NCBI GenBank assembly: GCA_012520505.1
Contig: JAAYOC010000036.1
Coordinates: 50,937 to 114,936 of the forward strand
Length of the DNA: 64,000 nucleotides
Reading direction: 5' to 3'
Origin: Oscillospiraceae bacterium
Lineage (GTDB): Bacteria > Bacillota > Clostridia > Oscillospirales > Acutalibacteraceae
Each line of letters starts with the position of its first letter. Positions within the stretch are counted from its first letter, which is position 1. Positions 57,568-64,000 of the stretch are shown piece by piece. The notes under the pieces were generated by a model. That model had not been told where the DNA came from. It made no database searches and was given only the letters and a program-made list of their open reading frames with translations. The translations under genes were made by a program, and so were the position numbers.

Positions 57568-60015
57568 TTAACCCTTTGCCTCATACCAAGTTTTACCAAT
57601 ATTTGCTTCCGAGAGAAGTTTAACTTTAAGTGTTACTGCATTTTCCATTTCTTCTTTTACTATCTTGCTTACCTTTTCTGCAATATCTACACGAGCTTCA
57701 ATTATAAGTTCATCATGAACCTGCATAATAAGCTTTGCATCTAATTTTTCAGCACGAAGTCTATTATGAACTTTTACCATTGCAATCTTAATAATATCTG
57801 CAGCAGTTCCCTGAATCGGCATATTTCTCGCAACCCGTTCTCCAAAACTTCTCATCATATGATTTGAAGAAGTAAGTTCAGGTAAATAACGACGACGTTC
57901 ATAAAGAGTCTTTACATAGCCATCTTCTTTTGCTTTTGCAATTACATTTTTCATATATTTGTCAACGCCACTGAAATTTTCAAGATAACGCTTAATATAG
58001 TCAGCCGCCTCAACACGAGTTACACCTATATCTTTAGCGAGTGAAAATGCACCCATCCCATAAATGATGCCAAAGTTTACAGCTTTAGCTCTTGTTCTCA
58101 TGATATCTGTTACTGTTTCAGGAGTAACACCAAACACCTGCGATGCAGTTATCCTGTGTATATCAGCTCCGGACATAAAGGCTGCGATCATTTTCTCGTC
58201 ATTCGACATATGAGCTAACACTCTAAGTTCAATCTGTGAATAGTCCGCATCTATTAAAACATATCCTTCTTTTGCAATAAAAAACTTTCTAAGTTCAGAA
58301 CCCAAAGGTTTTCTGACAGGAATATTTTGAAGATTCGGTTCAGTTGAAGATAATCGTCCTGTTCTGGTTTCTGTCTGGTTGAAAGTAGAACGAATTCGTG
58401 AATCTTTTGATACAGCTGTAAGAAGTCCATCACAATAAGTGGATTTAAGTTTTGCAACTGTACGGTATTCTAATATGTCTTCAACGATTGGATAATCCAC
58501 TGCAAGTTCTTCCAAAACATCAGCAGCCGTAGAATAACCGGTCTTTGTCTTTTTCTTTGGTGGAAGCCCTAACTTTTCAAAGAGAACTTCTCCCAACTGT
58601 TTTGGTGAATTTAAATTAAATTCGAACCCGCTTTGGTCATAAATGCGTTGTGTAATTTCTTCTACACTAGCCTCTATAACCTTACCATATTCTCTAAGCC
58701 CCTTTGTGTCTATGAGAAAACCTATGCTTTCCATTGAAGCCAAAACTTCAGCAAGACTAATCTCAAGTGCCAAAAGATCAGCTTGATTATTTTCATCAAT
58801 CCGTGCAATTAGTTTTGAAGATAAAACTTCAAAATTTCCGGCAGAATATTCTAAAAGAAGTCTCTCAAGAGAATAATCCTTTGCAGACGGATTCAAAATA
58901 TATGCCGCGAGGCTTGAATCAAATACTATGTTTAATACTTCAAAATTATTTTTTTCTGCAAAAGAATAAATAGCCTTTGAATCTACCACATATTTCCTTA
59001 TTTTACGGTCTTTCAAGGCACTTTCCAATTCTGCAAAGTCAGCCTCATCTATGCTGGAAATATAAAGTTTATTGTCATCTGTAAAGTGATAAGGCTTTAC
59101 AGATGTATTTTTTTCAGCTTCAGTACCATTTTTTTCATCTAAATCAGGCTTATCAAGACCTAAAGATTCTATCATTTTAAACATCTCAAGACCTTGAAGA
59201 ATCTTTGAAGCAGCAGCTTTATCCCCACGACCTACCTTGTATTTTGACAAGTCTGTTGAAACCGGTACTTCAAGATGAATTGTGCCAAGAGTCTTTGAAA
59301 GATATGCTTTATCTTTATCCTTTTCAAGTTTTTGTCTGACACCCTCTTTTATATCAAGAGTTTCTAAATTTTCGTATATATAATCTATATTTCCAAATCT
59401 TTGAATTAAATCTCCTGCGGTCTTTTCACCGACACCGGCAACACCCGGAATACAATCGGATGAATCGCCCTGGAGTGCTTTTATTTCTATCATCTGGATC
59501 GGTTCTATACCATATTTTTCCTTTATAAGTTCAGGTGTGTAATAAGTCACAGTTGTTCTGCCCATTTTAGTTGATGGCAAAATTACTGTCACATTATCCT
59601 TTACAAGTTGAAATGTATCTCTATCGCCCGTGGCTATAAAACACTCGTCTTTCTCCTGACAAGCAGCTGAAAGTGTTCCTATAATATCATCCGCTTCATA
59701 ACCTTCAAGCTCTACACATTTAACTCCTAGTTCAGTTAAAAGTTCCTTTAACACCGGCATCTGTTCGGCAAGTTCGGGAGGCATACCGGTCCTATTTGCT
59801 TTATATCCGTCATAAAGTTCATGTCGAAAGGTTGGTCCCTTCAAATCAAAAGCAACAGCTACACCTTCCGGTTTCAAATCATCACAAAGTTTAGTAAAAA
59901 TATTTAAGAATCCAAAAATACCATTAGTAAACCGACCATCCTTTGTGGTCAGTAATTTTATACCGTAAAAAGCACGGTTAATTATGCTGTTTCCATCGAT
60001 AAGTAAAAGCTTCAT
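57568..60015 (-). CDS. polA: DNA polymerase I
   Basis: 5'-3' exonuclease domain LLIDGNSIINRAFYGI; DADYSQIELRVLAH; RAKAVNFGIIYGMG; QVHDELIIE. Confidence 0.98.
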   Translation of the reverse strand: MKLLLIDGNSIINRAFYGIKLLTTKDGRFTNGIFGFLNIFTKLCDDLKPEGVAVAFDLKGPTFRHELYDGYKANRTGMPPELAEQMPVLKELLTELGVKCVELEGYEADDIIGTLSAACQEKDECFIATGDRDTFQLVKDNVTVILPSTKMGRTTVTYYTPELIKEKYGIEPIQMIEIKALQGDSSDCIPGVAGVGEKTAGDLIQRFGNIDYIYENLETLDIKEGVRQKLEKDKDKAYLSKTLGTIHLEVPVSTDLSKYKVGRGDKAAASKILQGLEMFKMIESLGLDKPDLDEKNGTEAEKNTSVKPYHFTDDNKLYISSIDEADFAELESALKDRKIRKYVVDSKAIYSFAEKNNFEVLNIVFDSSLAAYILNPSAKDYSLERLLLEYSAGNFEVLSSKLIARIDENNQADLLALEISLAEVLASMESIGFLIDTKGLREYGKVIEASVEEITQRIYDQSGFEFNLNSPKQLGEVLFEKLGLPPKKKTKTGYSTAADVLEELAVDYPIVEDILEYRTVAKLKSTYCDGLLTAVSKDSRIRSTFNQTETRTGRLSSTEPNLQNIPVRKPLGSELRKFFIAKEGYVLIDADYSQIELRVLAHMSNDEKMIAAFMSGADIHRITASQVFGVTPETVTDIMRTRAKAVNFGIIYGMGAFSLAKDIGVTRVEAADYIKRYLENFSGVDKYMKNVIAKAKEDGYVKTLYERRRYLPELTSSNHMMRSFGERVARNMPIQGTAADIIKIAMVKVHNRLRAEKLDAKLIMQVHDELIIEARVDIAEKVSKIVKEEMENAVTLKVKLLSEANIGKTWYEAKG

Positions 60016-60077
60016 AAAACATCTCCAAAAATAATAATTAATTATATCATACGCATATTAAAAGAGCAAAATAAAAG

Positions 60078-60105
60078 GGCACCTGAGTAAAACCTCAAGT
60101 GCCCT
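60078..60105 (-). terminator. Intrinsic terminator after pyk
   Basis: GGGCACTTGAG...CTCAGGTGCCC then TTTTATTTT on minus strand. Confidence 0.82.
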
Positions 60106-60127
60106 CATTTAAATATTCAATTAACAC

Positions 60128-61549
60128 TTAACAAATATCAATTTTAAGCATATTCGTAGTGCCCGGAGTTCCTAAAGGAACACCTGCTGTGAGTACTATT
60201 AAATCGCCTTTTTCAACAAGTTTATTTTTAATACAAGATTCAATTGCACCTCTAACGAGTTCATCTGTACTATCTGTTTCATCAAATAAAAGTGGAATGA
60301 CACCCCAAATCAAATTCATTTGATTATAAACCTCCTCGTCAGGTGTGCAAGCAATAACTTTGCAAGTTGGCCTGTAACGAGCAACCATTCTTGGAGTTGA
60401 ACCACTCTTTGTAAGCGATATAATTGCTTTCGCATCTAAGTCATACGCAGTCATAACGGTTGCATGCGAAATTGCATTTGTAATGGTTGAATGCGATGGG
60501 GAGTCAATACTATAAAATCTCTTTTTATAATTAATATTTTGTTCCGTTGTTTTTGCGATAAGACTCATAGTTTTAACAGCATCTACCGGATATTTTCCGG
60601 CGGCTGTTTCACCTGAGAGCATTAAAGCAGAAGTTCCGTCATAAACAGCATTGGCAACATCAGTAGTTTCCGCTCTTGTCGGTCTGGGATTATCAACCAT
60701 AGATTCAAGCATTTGTGTTGCAGTAATTACAACCTTGCCCATAGGAATGACTTTTCTGATAAGTTCTTTTTGAATTGCAGGGATTTGCTCTAATGGAAAT
60801 TCAACACCGAGGTCTCCTCTGGCAATCATAATACCATCGACAACTTTGAGAATTTCATCAATGTTTTCAACACCTTGACGATTTTCAATTTTTGCTATGA
60901 TTTTCACTTGTGACCAACCTATGATATGCAAATGACTTTTTAAAATTTCAATATCATTGGCACTTCTGACAAAGGAAGCTGCAATATAATCAAAACCCTG
61001 TGCATAACCGAATTTTAAATCTTCAATGTCTTGATTTGAAACATAAGATATTGGAATTTCAACATCGGGAATATTTACACTTTTTCTACTCTTTAAATAT
61101 CCTCCATACACAACTTTACAGAAAATAAGTTTATCCTCTATTTTTTCCACATTAAGGCAAATCAAACCGTCATCTACTAAAATCCTATCATCTTTTTTTA
61201 AATACATTGATAGATCCGGAAATGAAAGACCGGCTTTAGTACTATTGCCAACCAAAGTTTCATCGGGATATAAGACAAACTCTGAGCCTTCTTCTAAAAA
61301 ACTATCTTTCTTCATTTGTCCAATTCTAATTTCCGGACCTTTAGTATCAAGAAGCAAGCTTATAGGTATATTTTTCTTTTTACGTAATTTTTTGATTATT
61401 TTAATACCTTTTGTAAAACTTTCATAGTTACTATGTGAACAATTAAAACGTGCGACATCCATTCCAGAATCAATCATATCTGAAATAATTTCTTCATTTG
61501 ATGAAGCAGGACCTATTGTACAAACAATTTTTGTTCTTTTCATTGTCAT
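60128..61549 (-). CDS. pyk: Pyruvate kinase
   Basis: RTKIVCTIGPASS, DTKGPEIR, MIARGDLGVE, TQMLESM. Confidence 0.98.
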   Translation of the reverse strand: MTMKRTKIVCTIGPASSNEEIISDMIDSGMDVARFNCSHSNYESFTKGIKIIKKLRKKKNIPISLLLDTKGPEIRIGQMKKDSFLEEGSEFVLYPDETLVGNSTKAGLSFPDLSMYLKKDDRILVDDGLICLNVEKIEDKLIFCKVVYGGYLKSRKSVNIPDVEIPISYVSNQDIEDLKFGYAQGFDYIAASFVRSANDIEILKSHLHIIGWSQVKIIAKIENRQGVENIDEILKVVDGIMIARGDLGVEFPLEQIPAIQKELIRKVIPMGKVVITATQMLESMVDNPRPTRAETTDVANAVYDGTSALMLSGETAAGKYPVDAVKTMSLIAKTTEQNINYKKRFYSIDSPSHSTITNAISHATVMTAYDLDAKAIISLTKSGSTPRMVARYRPTCKVIACTPDEEVYNQMNLIWGVIPLLFDETDSTDELVRGAIESCIKNKLVEKGDLIVLTAGVPLGTPGTTNMLKIDIC

Positions 61550-61697
61550 AGATTTCTCCTTTCAAAAAGAAAGTTCTATAAAACAACCATAACTATTATA
61601 TTATCAAAAGCCATAAACCTCAACATTGAACACAAATTTTACAGAAAAAACACCTGGGATTTTCAAATCCAAAATATTTTTAAATATTCAATTTAAA

Positions 61698-61726
61698 CCT
61701 CCTTACCGGATTATCCGGCAAGGAGG
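61698..61726 (-). terminator. Intrinsic terminator
   Basis: CCTCCTTGCCGGA/TCCGGTAAGGAGG. Confidence 0.75.
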
Positions 61727-61734
61727 CATCTAAG

Positions 61735-62199
61735 TTATTTGAATTTAATATGAATAAATTTATCTTCAGCACTTATTTCAATTTTCTTTTCTCTAAGTTT
61801 TAATTTAAGCTCACCTTTTTCGGTGATTTTGAGTTTATAAGTACCGGGTTGTAAAAGATATTTTACATTTTTTTGATATTTATTTTCATCCGTAAACGTA
61901 ATAAAATATTTTTCTTTCGTTTCTAAGTTTTTAAAACGAATTACAATATCTTCTGTTGCATTGATATCCTGAAGTTTTAAAATACATACATCGCCGGAGA
62001 GTGCTGAAGGGTCGTCCATCATCATGTCAGCAAGAGGAGTCATATCTTCAACAAATGTTTTTTCCGACTCAACAGTAGGCTTAACACCAACGCCAATCAA
62101 AATAATGGCAACAACCGCAAAAAATATTGCACTATATATTACTATTGTTCTTTTTCTTCCTTCGAGTATATAAACCACACCCTTCAGAATCAAATCCAC
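61735..62199 (-). CDS. Small membrane-anchored protein of unknown function
   Basis: Single TM IYSAIFFAVVAIILIGVGV; GTG start plausible. Confidence 0.55.
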   Translation of the reverse strand: MDLILKGVVYILEGRKRTIVIYSAIFFAVVAIILIGVGVKPTVESEKTFVEDMTPLADMMMDDPSALSGDVCILKLQDINATEDIVIRFKNLETKEKYFITFTDENKYQKNVKYLLQPGTYKLKITEKGELKLKLREKKIEISAEDKFIHIKFK

Positions 62200-62240
62200 A
62201 ATTTTCGTACATAATACATTTATACTCGTATATTATAAAT

Positions 62241-62256
62241 CTTTAGCATGCTAAAG
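62241..62256. promoter_or_regulatory. Perfect 16-bp palindrome CTTTAGCATGCTAAAG within a promoter (TTGACT-N17-TATAAT)
   Basis: Palindrome fills most of the -35/-10 spacer on the minus strand. Confidence 0.65.
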
Positions 62257-63219
62257 TCAATTATTTGTTAACACTTTGTTCACAAGTTGCATGAGCTCTT
62301 CCATTGAAGAAAGTGTGCCTATTTCCTTTCTGTAACTTGCTGCACCATGAATTCCTCTAACATACCAAGCGGCATGTTTTCGAGCTTCCCTTATTCCAAT
62401 GTATTCGCCTTTATATTCAATTATCTTTTCTACATGAGAAAGCATTACTCTCATAATTTCAGAAAGCGGTGGGTTTGGAATTATTCTTTCATCATTTAAA
62501 TAAGCATTTATTTGCTGGAATACCCAAGGTCTGCCTTGAGCTCCCCTTCCCACTGCAACTGCATCACAGTTTGTAAGTTCAATCATTTTAGCGGCAGAAG
62601 GACCGTCTACAATATCTCCATTTCCGATTACCGGAATGCTTACTGCAGCCTTTACTTTGGCGATTGAGTCATAATCAATCGGAAGTGCATACATCTGCTC
62701 TCTGGTTCTGCCGTGAATTGTTAATGCAGCTACACCTACATCTTCCATTCGTTTTGCCATTTCAACACAGTTAATATTTTCAAAGTCCCAGCCTGTGCGA
62801 ATTTTTACTGTAACCGGAATTTTTACTTCTGATACAACTGCTCTTGCTATGTCCTGTGCAAGCACAGGGTCACGCATAAGAGCAACACCGCCGCCGTCCC
62901 TTACAATTTTAGGTGTCGGGCAGCCCATGTTAATGTCAATCCAGTCAGAATTGTATGAAAGGGCTGCCTTCGCTGCCTTTGCTAAGATTTTAGGCTCAGA
63001 GCCAAAAATTTGAACGGCGGCAGGATGTTCTAACTCGGACAGAGTTAGAAGTTCAGCGCTCTTTCTGTCTCCCATTGTAAAGCCCTTTGCAGACACCATT
63101 TCAGAGGTAACGCCTGCCGCTCCATAGGAGAGGCAGAGCTCTCTGAAAGCTCTGTCTGCAACTCCGGCCATTGGGGCAAGGAGCGCAAGACCTTTTAATT
63201 TCACATTTCCAATTAACAA
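62257..63219 (-). CDS. dusB: tRNA dihydrouridine synthase DusB
   Basis: LAPMAGVADRAFRELC, DINMGCPTPKIVRDGGGVALMRDP, TIHGRTREQMY. Confidence 0.95.
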   Translation of the reverse strand: MLIGNVKLKGLALLAPMAGVADRAFRELCLSYGAAGVTSEMVSAKGFTMGDRKSAELLTLSELEHPAAVQIFGSEPKILAKAAKAALSYNSDWIDINMGCPTPKIVRDGGGVALMRDPVLAQDIARAVVSEVKIPVTVKIRTGWDFENINCVEMAKRMEDVGVAALTIHGRTREQMYALPIDYDSIAKVKAAVSIPVIGNGDIVDGPSAAKMIELTNCDAVAVGRGAQGRPWVFQQINAYLNDERIIPNPPLSEIMRVMLSHVEKIIEYKGEYIGIREARKHAAWYVRGIHGAASYRKEIGTLSSMEELMQLVNKVLTNN

Positions 63220-63223
63220 TTAA

Positions 63224-64000
63224 TCACCATCTGTTATCACAATGCTCACAAAAAGCAGTCATATTCTCAATTTCAAGCACAGTACCGTCATCAAGAACAA
63301 CTGTGCCATTCCATTTACCATGAAGCTGATGTACATGCATACAAAAAACAAAAGGAATACCAATTATTGTGTGGTTATCATAGTCCGGTGTGAATATGAG
63401 ATTAAATCGCCCATCATCTGAAATGAATTCCCAAGGTTTCATATATTCTTTTGTAAACCACATATGTCTATGCGGTTTTTTCAAAAAAAGGTTACCGATT
63501 TTATGGGCTTTTCCATCATAAAAAAGAGTGTTTTCAGTAAATGCTTCCATTATGCCAAAGCCCCAACCAATTTCAAAACCAAAACGTTTTCCGTCAGGCA
63601 AAATATGCGAACCCGCTCCCCAATACCACCTATTGTGATATGGCCAAACACCACGACCCCAGTCAAGTGTTCCAAATGAATCTGAAGGATCAAAATTTAC
63701 ATCAAATTTACCAAATTTAACTCTACCGGTAACCGGCATACAATGTTGTTTTTTATTCAAATAAAAATGTTGTTCTTCTTTAAAAGGCACTGCCATTGTC
63801 AGACATTCATCACCCTTTGGAATATCAAAATATAAATCTACAGAAAAAATACCTGCTGTACCAATTCCTTTTGCAATAAAATGTTTTGATGTCTCCGTCA
63901 TTTCCATTTTACAATAGCCAAAAGGAGAATATTTTTTCCAAGAAAAATCACCGTCAGGTTTCTCATCGAGTTTATATTTACCATACGTAAACAAAGACAA
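63224..64000 (-). CDS. DUF2804-like protein, probably truncated by the window edge
   Basis: DWGRGVWPYHNRWYWGAGSH; apparent start coincides with the window end. Confidence 0.65.
   Translation of the reverse strand: MSLFTYGKYKLDEKPDGDFSWKKYSPFGYCKMEMTETSKHFIAKGIGTAGIFSVDLYFDIPKGDECLTMAVPFKEEQHFYLNKKQHCMPVTGRVKFGKFDVNFDPSDSFGTLDWGRGVWPYHNRWYWGAGSHILPDGKRFGFEIGWGFGIMEAFTENTLFYDGKAHKIGNLFLKKPHRHMWFTKEYMKPWEFISDDGRFNLIFTPDYDNHTIIGIPFVFCMHVHQLHGKWNGTVVLDDGTVLEIENMTAFCEHCDNRW

Noticed and set aside
57568-60015. PolA with apparently degenerate 3'-5' exonuclease region
   Set aside because: Loss of proofreading residues is common in PolA of many bacteria including clostridia.

Overview
The window is a low-GC, Firmicutes/Clostridia-like chromosomal segment that is almost entirely coding and mostly on the minus strand. 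Most content is housekeeping: miaA, cca, holA, comEC, hinT, alaS, rml genes, a ctpA/envC-like/ftsX/ftsE cluster, coaD, rsmD, uvrC, HPr, trmD-rimM-khpA-rpsP-ffh-ylxM, mutS2, recO-era-ybeY-phoH, tsaD-rimI, polA, pyk, dusB, and one tRNA-Arg(CCG). I found no CRISPR array, prophage, transposon or recognisable defence system. Two accessory blocks stand out. One is a TetR-controlled flavoenzyme operon (GlpA-like, FAD oxidoreductase, DUF1667-like, alkyl-DHAP-synthase-like) beside rubrerythrin/desulfoferrodoxin. The other is a convergent pair of CDP-glycerol glycerophosphotransferase-like genes. The most unusual signals are below gene level: (1) decayed tandem copies of gene 3' ends lying just past many stop codons; (2) three genes with a promoter -10 box exactly 6 nt before the ATG and no Shine-Dalgarno (candidate leaderless mRNAs); (3) two fully interleaved consensus divergent promoters beside a perfect palindrome in the TetR/glp intergenic region; (4) a G5-tract frameshift that removes a BON-like N-terminus from the GlpA-like protein; (5) hairpins starting at or near predicted transcription starts. 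All alignments and counts were made by eye and need computational confirmation.
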